DNA of 22,598 bases. Source: Ruminococcaceae bacterium UBA3753. Lineage in GTDB: Bacteria; Bacillota; Clostridia; Oscillospirales; Acutalibacteraceae. This document shows, piece by piece, positions 1-7,021 of the stretch. Numbering within the stretch: position 1 is the stretch's first letter; the number at the start of each line of letters is the position of its first letter. Under the pieces are notes generated by a model, which had not been told where the DNA came from, searched no databases, and saw only the letters and a program-made list of their open reading frames with translations. Made by a program: the position numbers and the translations under genes. The stretch is from the NCBI GenBank assembly GCA_002372375.1, contig DFGJ01000033.1:1-22598 (forward strand), in the 5' to 3' direction.

Positions 1-1003
1 TAAAACTAGTTGTGGTTGAATTTGGATCTAAATTTGGATCTGAATTTGGGCCTGTTACATTAACGTCAGTCCTGTTTACATTTGGATCCATTTCTGTTGC
101 ATTAAAACTAGTTGTGGTTGAATTTGGATCTGAATTTGGGCCTGTTACATTAACGCCAGTCCTGTTTACATTTGGATCCATTTCTGTTGCATTAAAACTA
201 GTTGTGGTTGAATTTGGGTCTGTTACATTAACGTCAGTCCTGTTTACATTTGGATCCATTTCTGTTGCATTAAAACTAGTTGTGGTTGAATTTGGATCTG
301 AATTTGGGTCTGTTACATTAACGCCAGTCCTGTTTACATTTGGATCCATTTCTGTTGCATTAAAACTAGTTGTGGTTGAATTTAGACCTGGATCTGGCGT
401 AACAATTCCATCATCGTCTGGATTCGGATTTTGGCTCAAACTTGACGTTTCCCCGCTTGAACCGCTCTTTCCCCACACGTTGGACAAAAGTTTAGCACCT
501 ACACCTGCGGTCACCACTGCTCCAGCACCTGCCACTTCGTATGGCCAGTATCTTTTGGCTGCATCGACAATGGAACTTACCTTCGAATTCCCACCTGCAA
601 ATGTATCCTCTTTCTTAATACTTGGTACCGATTCATCCGTTTTATCTTCATCTCTATGACTTTCGCCGTCATCCTGTTTCGGCTTATCCATACCGTTATT
701 TTGGTCATCCTCAATATCCAGATCTGGCTCTTCCGCTCCGTTACTCTGATTTCCGTCACCATCCTGTTTTTGCTCGTCATCAAACGCATCGCCTTCAATA
801 TTTTTTCCACCCAGCAAAGCCTGATCAGCTAACCTTTCTATACTAAGAACTTCACCTTCGTCATCAACAACTTCACCATTGTGTCCTTCTACAATCGCCC
901 GAACTACGCTAGTCCCCTGCTCAGCACTAACTACACTTGCTCCTGCAATTCCAGAAATGGCACTACTCAACAAAAAAGTTGAACTTAGTCTTTTGCCAAC
1001 CAT
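1..1003 (-). CDS. Secreted Asn/Thr-repeat surface protein, 3' end missing
   Basis: The frame is open from the ATG at 1001-1003 down to the window edge (about 334 codons), so the C-terminus is missing. GGAGG lies 9-10 bases before the ATG. The N-terminus is a signal peptide (MVGKRLSSTF start, cleavage expected after VVSA at about residue 27). An acidic, Asp/Glu/Gln/Asn-rich tract follows to about residue 140, then a Gly/Ala/Val-rich hydrophobic stretch (roughly residues 155-175). From about residue 205 there is a Pro/Asn/Thr repeat domain with NATEMDPNVNRT as its most constant block. The first ~130 residues and the promoter closely match the gene ending at 5115, while the repeat domains are unrelated. 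The family is not recognised. A cell-surface or secreted, repeat-variable protein is inferred from the architecture. No cell-wall anchor can be seen because the end is absent. Confidence 0.8.
   Translation of the reverse strand, partial: MVGKRLSSTFLLSSAISGIAGASVVSAEQGTSVVRAIVEGHNGEVVDDEGEVLSIERLADQALLGGKNIEGDAFDDEQKQDGDGNQSNGAEEPDLDIEDDQNNGMDKPKQDDGESHRDEDKTDESVPSIKKEDTFAGGNSKVSSIVDAAKRYWPYEVAGAGAVVTAGVGAKLLSNVWGKSGSSGETSSLSQNPNPDDDGIVTPDPGLNSTTTSFNATEMDPNVNRTGVNVTDPNSDPNSTTTSFNATEMDPNVNRTDVNVTDPNSTTTSFNATEMDPNVNRTGVNVTGPNSDPNSTTTSFNATEMDPNVNRTDVNVTGPNSDPNLDPNSTTTSF
2..381. repeat. In-frame tandem repeat with 12-bp length steps
   Basis: The block starting AAAACTAGTTGTGG occurs at 2, 104, 194, 272 and 362, giving unit lengths of 102, 90, 78 and 90 bp. 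All are multiples of 3 and differ by multiples of 12 bp. The 12-bp difference is gain or loss of a four-residue step (NSDP or LDPN) inside each unit. The rest of the unit is nearly identical apart from a few base changes (Gly/Asp swaps). On the minus strand each unit reads as an Asn/Thr/Pro-rich peptide of 26-34 residues in the surface protein. Confidence 0.95.
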
Positions 1004-1054
1004 AACCAAAATACCTCCTATAACTGAAAATACCTAAAACAGACCTAACTCGAC

Positions 1055-1087
1055 CATATTCATATTCATAGTCATATTCATGGTCAT
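1055..1087 (-). repeat. Degenerate hexamer run in the leader
   Basis: Five imperfect hexamers of the CATAKT type (CATATT, CATATT, CATAGT, CATATT, CATGGT) plus a final CAT lie between the -10 element and the leader. They match in place the perfect hexamer run at 5167-5211 upstream of the paralogue. The predicted transcription start falls inside the run. Confidence 0.85.
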
Positions 1088-1116
1088 ATTGTAGCAAAAA
1101 AAGGTGAAAATGTCAA
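1088..1116 (-). promoter_or_regulatory. Sigma-A-type promoter of the Asn/Thr-repeat protein gene
   Basis: Reading the minus strand, TTGACA (1111-1116) and TACAAT (1088-1093) are separated by 17 bp. The spacer contains a run of seven T (seven A on the plus strand, 1096-1102). The same promoter stands before the paralogue with an eighth A and an 18-bp spacer. The -35 is a perfect consensus match and the -10 has five of six. Confidence 0.85.
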
Positions 1117-1225
1117 CGTAAATCAAAAAGTAGCCCACAGCTTGAACATCATGCGCAAAAAAATAATCTCGCCAAGCTCATAGCAAACGGCAAAAATTCA
1201 ATTAAACAAATCGCAGCACAACAGC

Positions 1226-1891
1226 CTAAACAATCGCAAAAACACCCGTAATTTTCGCAATTAGTCGATAAGTCGCTACAGTCAGAAAGTTTACTGGGTC
1301 CGACAGCACGCCTATAAACAACAAAAACATGAAAGCGAGCAAGATATAAAATCTATGTTGATTAATTTTGTGCAACAAACTGTCTGGCAAAAAAGCCGCT
1401 ATAACGCCAAAGCCATCTAGAGTAGGGAACGGCAAAAGGTTAAAAAAAGCTATCCGCAGATTAACAATCGTTACACATTGAAAAAACTCACACAATACTC
1501 TTAACAAAGAAGCAGGCAAAAAGGTCACCCAAAAAAGGAACCCTCCAACAAGACCCATAATAAAAGCAGTTAAAATGTTAAAACAAGGGCCCGCGAGTGA
1601 AGTCAAACAAACCCCGAGCCTTTCGTGCTTGAAATTACTTTGATTAACAAGAATCGGCTTGCTCCAGCACATACCAAAAATGATTAACGATAACGCACAA
1701 AACATGTCTATGTGATCTAGAACATTAAGAGAAAGTCCACCAAAACTTTTAGCCGTATCATCGCCGAGCTTGTGCGCAACAAAATTGTGAGAGATCTCAT
1801 GAAACGGCATAACAAGCAATATAGTGAACAGAAACGCCGCTATCATTACTAAAGCATACTCAAGATTCATTCCCGGACGCAAAAACCACAT
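1226..1891 (-). CDS. M50-family (site-2-protease-like) membrane metalloprotease
   Basis: A 221-residue integral membrane protein. It has the zinc-binding HEISH motif (HExxH, residues 31-35) inside the first membrane segment and an AGPxxN-type motif (LAGPCFN, about residue 100). It also has NLLPFPTLDG (about residue 155), which supplies the third metal-ligand Asp of the family. At least five hydrophobic segments are visible. These are hallmarks of peptidase family M50, which cleaves substrates within or next to the membrane. The substrate cannot be told from sequence. It has no PDZ domain and is of the short Bacillota type. The ATG at 1889-1891 has no convincing Shine-Dalgarno; an alternative in-frame ATG lies at 1868-1870. 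It stands alone between two paralogous secreted-protein genes on the same strand, each with its own promoter, so co-transcription is not required. A role in processing those neighbours would be speculation. Confidence 0.85.
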   Translation of the reverse strand: MWFLRPGMNLEYALVMIAAFLFTILLVMPFHEISHNFVAHKLGDDTAKSFGGLSLNVLDHIDMFCALSLIIFGMCWSKPILVNQSNFKHERLGVCLTSLAGPCFNILTAFIMGLVGGFLFWVTFLPASLLRVLCEFFQCVTIVNLRIAFFNLLPFPTLDGFGVIAAFLPDSLLHKINQHRFYILLAFMFLLFIGVLSDPVNFLTVATYRLIAKITGVFAIV

Positions 1892-1938
1892 TTTCTAAGA
1901 CGAAATCCCCCGACAAAACTAGCAGAAAACACAAAGGC

Positions 1939-1967
1939 ATTATACACTTTGAAAGGTCCAAAAGCAA
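1939..1967 (-). promoter_or_regulatory. Possible promoter of the M50 protease gene
   Basis: On the minus strand a perfect TATAAT (1939-1944) is preceded by TTGCTT (1962-1967) at 17 bp. The -35 match is only partial. It lies about 48 bp upstream of the proposed start codon. The remainder of the gap 1892-2184 shows no clear terminator for the upstream coiled-coil gene. Confidence 0.45.
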
Positions 1968-2184
1968 CACTATGGTTTTCAAACACAAGAAATAAACCGC
2001 CATGCAGCAAAAGCAAGAAAGATAAAAAACTAGAGACAGCTAAGGAAAAAGCGCAAACGGAGGCTTTTCAGTGCTAACTTAACAAACCCCCGAAACACTT
2101 TCATTAAACATTACGAAACCTCACTTAAAACAAATGACTTAACACCAAACAATACAAAAAACGGTCGAACATTTAATTCTTATT

Positions 2185-5115
2185 TTAATTATCAGTAAGA
2201 CTAAGACCAAGCCTATTAAATTTGCTAACTTCTCTCAAAGCATCTAACAACACTTCACCATCCTTTTTTCCATTAGACTGACGGTGGTAATTTGCATCAT
2301 TAACTTCTTTCACAGTAATAACTACTTTTTCATCCAACTTATTATTTCTTACGTTTTCTCTAACTTTATTCAACTTTTTCTTCAAATTTCCTCGTGCCAC
2401 AGCAGCTCCAGCTGTCACTTCCACAGCTTCAACATCAGCACCAACCTTGGGCGCATTAACAGCATCCTGCGCCTCATTTTTATAATAATTGCTCAAAACA
2501 GTTTTGTTCATAGCCTCGTATAATCTACCATAAACTTCAGCAGCCTTTTGAATACAATCTTTTGCGTTACTCATTTCCCGCTTCGCTCTTAATACTCTTA
2601 ATACATTCCGCACCAAATTGAGCAAACAATATTCCGTCGTATACTGATAATAAAAAAAATAAAAAGATGCAGTCCACACTTTCCTGACCGTAAATAGCAG
2701 TTTCGACGAATCCTTAGGTAATTCCTTAAATAATTCCTTAGATAAACCCTTAAATAATTCCTTAGATAAATCACTCTTAAAAAGGTTATAAATTAAACTA
2801 AACAAAGTGCCGCCTATCGCCCAAACAGCACAAAAATACTTAATTAAGCACGAACAATACCTTGTTAAAAAATTATCCAGCTCACCACGCATACCTTTCA
2901 TTAAACTGAACGGCTTTCCTAAACATTCGGTAAAAACGTTCTTAGGCAAAAACTTACCACATGTTTCATATAAAAGTTCTGGTATATATTTCACACATCG
3001 ATCCAAAAATCTAAAAACACCATTGTCACCAAACTTTTTAATCATTTCATCCAACGTCAAAATCTTGTCTTCGTCGGTTAAAACACCCAACTTTTTCCTC
3101 AAAGGCAAAACTACGTATTTTTTAAAAAACAGGTCTATTCGCGTCTCTATTTTACGCAGATATTTATCAAGGTTTAACTTCCTCCCTTTTTTTACGTTTT
3201 CCGGGTCCTCATTATAGGCCTTTTCCACGTCCTTGAAATAGTAATGTACCACATCTACCAGCTCATTGTAGTATTTATTCACGTTATTCAGTTCATTTTT
3301 AAGTTCTGTATTTTTGTCTTTTAGATCATCAATATATTTATTTAGTTTTTTATTATCGCCTTCTAGCACTGTAATATTTTTATTTATTAGATCTGCAATA
3401 TTTTTATTTAGATCTGTAATATTTTTATTTATTAGATCTGTAACATTTTTATTTAGTTTTTTATTCTCGTTTTCTAGCACTGTAATATTATTATTTATTA
3501 GATCTGTAATATTTTTATTTAGTTTTTTATTATCGTCTTCTAGCACTGTAATATTTTTATTTAGATCTGCAATATTTTTATTTAGATCTGTAATATTTTT
3601 ACTTATTAGATCTGTAATATATTTATTTAGTTCTTTATTCTTGTTTTCTAGCACTGTAATATTTTTACTTATTAGATCTGTAATATTTTTATTTAGATTT
3701 TTATTCTCGTTTTCTAGCACTGTAATATTATTATTTATTAGATCTGTAATATTATCATTTAGTTTTTTATTCTCGTTTTCTAGCACTGTAATATTATTAT
3801 TTATTAGATCTGTAATATTATCATTTAGTTTTTTATTCTCGTTTTCTAGCACTGTAATATTATTATTTATTAGATTTGTAATATTATTATTTAGATTTTT
3901 ATTATTGAATTCTAGATCTGCAATATCATCATTTAGATTTTTATTCTTGAATTCTAGATCTGCAATATCATCATTTAGATTTATATTCTCGAATTCTAGA
4001 TCTGCAATATCACCATTTAGATTTATATTCTCGAATTCTAGATCTGCAATTTCATCATTTAGATTTTTATTCTTGAATTCTAGATATGCAACATTTTTAT
4101 TTAGATTTCTATTCTTGAAATCTAGATATGCAACATTTTTATTTAGATTTTTATTCTTGTCTTTTAGATTTGTAATATTATCATTTAGATTTTTATTCTT
4201 GAATTCTAGATTCGCAATTTCACCATTTAGATTTGTAATATTATTATTTAGATTTGTAATATTATCATTTAGATTTTTATTCTTGTCACTTAGGAATTTA
4301 CTCTTTTTTTGCTCGTCCATTAATTTTTTACTCTTGTCACCCAATTCATCCTCTAACAACAAAACCTTATCTCTGAGTTTCGATGAATTATCCCTCAGAT
4401 AATTAACGCCCCACGCACCGGCGCCACCCACACCAACCATAGCTAAATTTTTCAAAAAAGGGCTTACCGCCTTACTTGTTCCACCTACAGCATCAAAATG
4501 TTGTGGAGAAACACCACCACTTGACCCGCCTGTCTCGATTTTCACCTGCCCACGCCCGGAATCATCCGTCACGTCACTACCGCCACCACCGTCATTCTGT
4601 CCTAACTCATCTATAACGACATCTTTGTTTTCTTCAATAATCCGTTCTGGTCCTTCCGCTTCGTTATTGCGATTATCGCCTTGTCCTAGCTCATCCACAT
4701 TGCCAATTTCGTCTTTCTCAACATCCGGTACCGATTCATCCGCTCCATCTCCACCACTACGACTTTTGCCGTCATCCTGTTTCGACTCATTCATACCGTC
4801 ATTTTGATTATCCTCAGCATCTAGATCTGGCGCTTCCGCTCTGTTATCTTGATTTCCGTTGCCATCTTGTTTTTGCTCGCTATCAAGCGCATCGCCTTCT
4901 ATACCTTCAGTATTTTTTTCACCAAGCAAAGCCTGACCAGCTAACTTTTCTGCACTAAGAACTTCACCTTCGCCATCAACAATTTCACCATCGTGTCCTT
5001 CTACAATCTCCCGAACCACACTAGTCCCTTGCTCAGCACTAACTAAACTTGCTCCCGCCATTCCAGAAATGGCACCACTCAATAAAAAAGCTGAACTTAG
5101 TCTTTTGCCAACCAT
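2185..5115 (-). CDS. Secreted Asn-rich coiled-coil repeat protein
   Basis: 976 residues. An in-frame TTG sits two codons upstream (5119-5121), but the ATG at 5113-5115 is better spaced from the SD (GGAGGT at 5125-5130, 9 bases away). The signal peptide is residues 1-27 (LVSA before EQ). An acidic, Gly/Asn/Asp-rich tract covers 28-200 and contains an internal duplication (DELGQGDN and DELGQNDG). A Gly/Ala-rich hydrophobic segment lies at about 221-240. A long coiled coil (about 245-640) follows, made of 14- and 22-residue repeats such as NNNITVLENENKKLN and LEFKNKNLNDDIAD. The C-terminal ~330 residues are non-repetitive, Lys-rich and partly hydrophobic, with a strong stretch about residues 750-775. 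No LPxTG motif was seen. The head is homologous to the gene starting at 1003. The function is unknown; a surface-exposed or host-contact structural role is inferred from the architecture only. Confidence 0.85.
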   Translation of the reverse strand: MVGKRLSSAFLLSGAISGMAGASLVSAEQGTSVVREIVEGHDGEIVDGEGEVLSAEKLAGQALLGEKNTEGIEGDALDSEQKQDGNGNQDNRAEAPDLDAEDNQNDGMNESKQDDGKSRSGGDGADESVPDVEKDEIGNVDELGQGDNRNNEAEGPERIIEENKDVVIDELGQNDGGGGSDVTDDSGRGQVKIETGGSSGGVSPQHFDAVGGTSKAVSPFLKNLAMVGVGGAGAWGVNYLRDNSSKLRDKVLLLEDELGDKSKKLMDEQKKSKFLSDKNKNLNDNITNLNNNITNLNGEIANLEFKNKNLNDNITNLKDKNKNLNKNVAYLDFKNRNLNKNVAYLEFKNKNLNDEIADLEFENINLNGDIADLEFENINLNDDIADLEFKNKNLNDDIADLEFNNKNLNNNITNLINNNITVLENENKKLNDNITDLINNNITVLENENKKLNDNITDLINNNITVLENENKNLNKNITDLISKNITVLENKNKELNKYITDLISKNITDLNKNIADLNKNITVLEDDNKKLNKNITDLINNNITVLENENKKLNKNVTDLINKNITDLNKNIADLINKNITVLEGDNKKLNKYIDDLKDKNTELKNELNNVNKYYNELVDVVHYYFKDVEKAYNEDPENVKKGRKLNLDKYLRKIETRIDLFFKKYVVLPLRKKLGVLTDEDKILTLDEMIKKFGDNGVFRFLDRCVKYIPELLYETCGKFLPKNVFTECLGKPFSLMKGMRGELDNFLTRYCSCLIKYFCAVWAIGGTLFSLIYNLFKSDLSKELFKGLSKELFKELPKDSSKLLFTVRKVWTASFYFFYYQYTTEYCLLNLVRNVLRVLRAKREMSNAKDCIQKAAEVYGRLYEAMNKTVLSNYYKNEAQDAVNAPKVGADVEAVEVTAGAAVARGNLKKKLNKVRENVRNNKLDEKVVITVKEVNDANYHRQSNGKKDGEVLLDALREVSKFNRLGLSLTDN
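3363..3906. repeat. 66-bp coiled-coil coding repeats, with longer variants
   Basis: The block CTAGCACTGTAATATT occurs at 3363, 3474, 3540, 3648, 3714, 3780 and 3846. The spacings are 111, 66, 108, 66, 66 and 66 bp, all multiples of 3. Each 66-bp unit encodes 22 residues, two 11-residue turns of coiled coil. The last three units are almost identical, which points to recent duplication or gene conversion. The longer spacings contain extra NITDLNKNIADL-type steps. Confidence 0.9.
3907..4242. repeat. 42-bp coiled-coil coding repeats
   Basis: Eight units start at 3907, 3949, 3991, 4033, 4075, 4117, 4159 and 4201, exactly 42 bp apart. Most begin with GAATTCTAGA. Each encodes 14 residues, two heptads, of the form LEFKNKNLNDDIAD. 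Units 3 and 4 are nearly identical. The array joins directly to the 66-bp repeats. Confidence 0.95.
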
Positions 5116-5166
5116 AACCAAAATACCTCCTATAACTGAAAATACCTAAAACAGACCTAACTCGAC

Positions 5167-5211
5167 CATAGTCATAGTCATAGTCATAGTCATAGTCATA
5201 GTCATAGTCAT
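5167..5211 (-). repeat. Seven perfect CATAGT hexamers at the transcription start
   Basis: CATAGT is repeated seven times without error (5167-5208), followed by a partial CAT. It lies directly downstream, in the sense of transcription, of the -10 element, in the untranslated leader of the coiled-coil gene, about 50 bases before the SD. A perfect short tandem repeat is prone to slippage. Its copy number differs from the degenerate five-unit run in front of the paralogue. Confidence 0.95.
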
Positions 5212-5241
5212 ATTGTAGCAAAAAAAAGGTGAAAATGTCAA
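5212..5241 (-). promoter_or_regulatory. Sigma-A-type promoter of the coiled-coil protein gene
   Basis: On the minus strand, TTGACA (5236-5241) and TACAAT (5212-5217) are separated by 18 bp. The spacer holds a run of eight identical bases (A on plus, 5220-5227). The paralogue has seven and a 17-bp spacer. Both hexamers are otherwise the same, so the A-tract length alone changes the spacing. Confidence 0.85.
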
Positions 5242-5327
5242 CACAATAACAATTAAGACTATGCTAAGAAACTTAAACTTTTCTCATATTATCATTTTTT
5301 AGCTATTTTTAATTTCAGATTTATAAC

Positions 5328-5870
5328 TCACACTTTTCTATAAAATGAAACCGCGATAGATCCATAGCTCTTGCTTTTAAAAATTTGCAACATTTTTATG
5401 CTATTTGGTAGAATACTCTCTTTTGCATGCTCAAAAATTACTATTCCATCCATAGCAGCAACATCAGATACACACGCCAAAACTTCACTAATGTCATCGT
5501 TGCCATATGGTGGATCTAAATAGACGACGTCGAAGACCTCATTGTTCGTTTTTAAAAACAACGAAACATCCATGTTTACAACAGAAAAATTACATCCAAA
5601 GGTTTTACCTATTCGGCCGAGGTTAAACTTGATTGTATCCAATGATTCTTTGCGATAATCTACGAAGTACACATGCTCAGCCCCACGGCTAAGTGCTTCT
5701 ATTCCAATCTGTCCCGTTCCTGCAAAAAGATCCAGAAACACTTTCCCCTTGATGTCAAACTGCAATACATCAAAAACAGCCTCTTTAACTTTTTCGGTAG
5801 TGGGCCTCACTTTTGCGTTTTTTGGATCTTTTAACTTAAGACCTCGAGCCACTCCAGAAATAACTCGCAT
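5328..5870 (-). CDS. rsmD: 16S rRNA (guanine-966-N2)-methyltransferase RsmD
   Basis: RsmD methylates G966 of 16S rRNA in the small subunit, using S-adenosylmethionine. The 180-residue product begins MRVISGVARG, the usual RsmD start, and has RPTTEKVKEAVFD. The SAM-binding motif FAGTGQIG lies at residues 49-56 and the catalytic DPPY at 119-122. I chose the ATG at 5868-5870 because the family starts here. AAAGGG lies six bases before it. The open frame runs 20 codons further upstream to a TTG (5930), but those residues are not part of the family. The usual partner coaD is not present; downstream on the same strand is the coiled-coil surface gene with its own promoter. Confidence 0.93.
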   Translation of the reverse strand: MRVISGVARGLKLKDPKNAKVRPTTEKVKEAVFDVLQFDIKGKVFLDLFAGTGQIGIEALSRGAEHVYFVDYRKESLDTIKFNLGRIGKTFGCNFSVVNMDVSLFLKTNNEVFDVVYLDPPYGNDDISEVLACVSDVAAMDGIVIFEHAKESILPNSIKMLQIFKSKSYGSIAVSFYRKV

Positions 5871-6172
5871 AGGACGCCCTTTTACATAAATAAACTGAAG
5901 TTTCTTCAATTTTAACATCAAGAAAAACAATCTACAGCAAAAAATAATAAATTATGTTTCTATAATGTTGTTTCCCGAATAGTTATAAAAAATTTTCTCG
6001 ATTATCGTCCAAAAATTTTATGCAATCAATAATATGGCACCTTTTTAAGCAGCTATCTTCCAAATATTTCTATGTTAGATACAAAAAAATCAACTATATT
6101 TTAAATTTAGTGAGGAAGGCCGCCTAAAGTGAGCAAGGAAAAAAGCAAAAGAACTTAGTGATAGTGATTTGA

Positions 6173-6205
6173 AGAATATTGAAGGAGTATGACATCCAAT
6201 ATTCT
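6173..6205 (+). repeat. Inverted repeat, 9-bp stem and 15-nt loop
   Basis: AGAATATTG (6173-6181) pairs perfectly with CAATATTCT (6197-6205) across a 15-base loop. No T-run follows, so it is not a typical terminator. Confidence 0.7.
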
Positions 6206-6262
6206 ACGGTATCTGATAAATCAAATTTTATGAACCAAAAGAATTAGGGATAGACGTCATTG

Positions 6263-6295
6263 CTCATCACTGTCGTACAAGCAATAAGTGATGAG
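6263..6295 (+). repeat. Second inverted repeat, 9-bp stem and 15-nt loop
   Basis: CTCATCACT (6263-6271) pairs perfectly with AGTGATGAG (6287-6295) across a 15-base loop, with a possible G-T pair at the base. It has the same stem and loop lengths as the hairpin 90 bp upstream but a different sequence. No T-run follows. Confidence 0.7.
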
Positions 6296-6416
6296 TCGTG
6301 AAAAGAGTTAGGTATTTATAAACATAGAGGTGTTGTATCTACTTCAAATAAATTTGGGTCTAGAAATGTCATCTACTGTAGCTGCGTTTCTATCATAGCA
6401 CCTCAAAAAAGACCAA

Positions 6417-6443
6417 AGCCATGGGTTCGCTCTGGCTCTTTTT
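6417..6443. terminator. Possible bidirectional rho-independent terminator
   Basis: AGCCA (6417-6421) pairs with TGGCT (6433-6437), followed on the plus strand by CTTTTT. On the other side a run of six A (T on the minus strand) precedes it by a few bases. The stem is short. It would end a plus-strand transcript from the 6100-6400 region, or a minus-strand one, although no gene is recognised on either side. Confidence 0.4.
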
Positions 6444-6873
6444 ACATTTTACTTCCAGTACAAGGCGCAGATTATCTTAGTTTAAAAAATAAGCGTTATA
6501 GAAATAAATTTTACGCAGAACTTTAAAACCGAAGTAATCTATACATGAACAAAAAACGATAAAAAATTACGCTATTTGAATAGAAGCACCAAATAAGCAT
6601 CAACTCGATGATTTAAAGAATCAGTAGAATACATACAACTAGCAAAATTCACTAGTCGAGGCACAGATAGCACAGAAATAAATTATTCAGATTTTAATTA
6701 AAAATCTATTGTTATTTTGTAGTAATATAACGATCCATAATAATCCAAATCATGTTCACTCAAATTTTAAAAATTCGAGTGACAGATAAAAATTTCAAAT
6801 TTAGCTAGATAAAAACAAAGATTTAAAAAAACAGAATTCAGAATAAATCCCCTGCCGATCGTAATTAAAACAT

Positions 6874-6902
6874 TTGACTTTCTAAATAAACCAGATTACA
6901 AT
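6874..6902 (+). promoter_or_regulatory. Promoter of the RNase J gene
   Basis: TTGACT (6874-6879) and TACAAT (6897-6902) are separated by 17 bp, five of six matches in each element. The start would be near 6909, leaving a leader of about 110 bases before the start codon at 7022. Confidence 0.75.
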
Positions 6903-7021
6903 CTAGATACCTTATTGTGTACGTGCGATCTGTGATTTTTCATTTTGTAGGCAAACTGTTAGCTCGGCACCGTTGCGAAGCTAGGTATTCGGTTTGTTCG
7001 TGTTTTGTTTTGGAGGTTATT

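Larger units (their letters stand above)
5871..6873. other. Roughly 1-kb AT-rich gap between rsmD and RNase J
   Basis: No intact gene is recognised on either strand. The gap contains two 9-bp inverted repeats (6173-6205 and 6263-6295), a possible bidirectional terminator (6417-6443), and a short broken frame around 6129-6192 that resembles a leader peptide. RNA classes looked for by conserved motif and not found: tRNA, tmRNA, RNase P RNA, SRP RNA and T-box. It could be a decayed gene or an unrecognised small RNA. Confidence 0.6.

Noticed and set aside
2..381. CRISPR-like array
   Set aside because: Units are coding, in frame and adjacent. There are no constant repeats separated by unique spacers, and no cas genes.
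12..659. 215-codon plus-strand open frame across the Asn/Thr repeat array
   Set aside because: It is the antisense of the repeat gene. Repeat units divisible by 3 keep all frames open. It has no SD, and the minus frame has the signal peptide, promoter and homologous head.
3314..4402. 362-codon plus-strand frame rich in Phe/Ile/Arg/Ser
   Set aside because: Antisense shadow of the coiled-coil repeats, kept open by the 42- and 66-bp periodicity. It has no start signal and its ends follow the repeat borders.
5039..5221. Minus-strand 60-codon frame with Tyr-Asp dipeptides
   Set aside because: The dipeptides are just the hexamer array translated. It overlaps the leader and the start of the coiled-coil gene in another frame.
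6100..6450. tmRNA, RNase P RNA, SRP RNA, T-box or tRNA in the long gap
   Set aside because: None of their conserved core motifs was found on either strand. Only hairpins without family signature remain.
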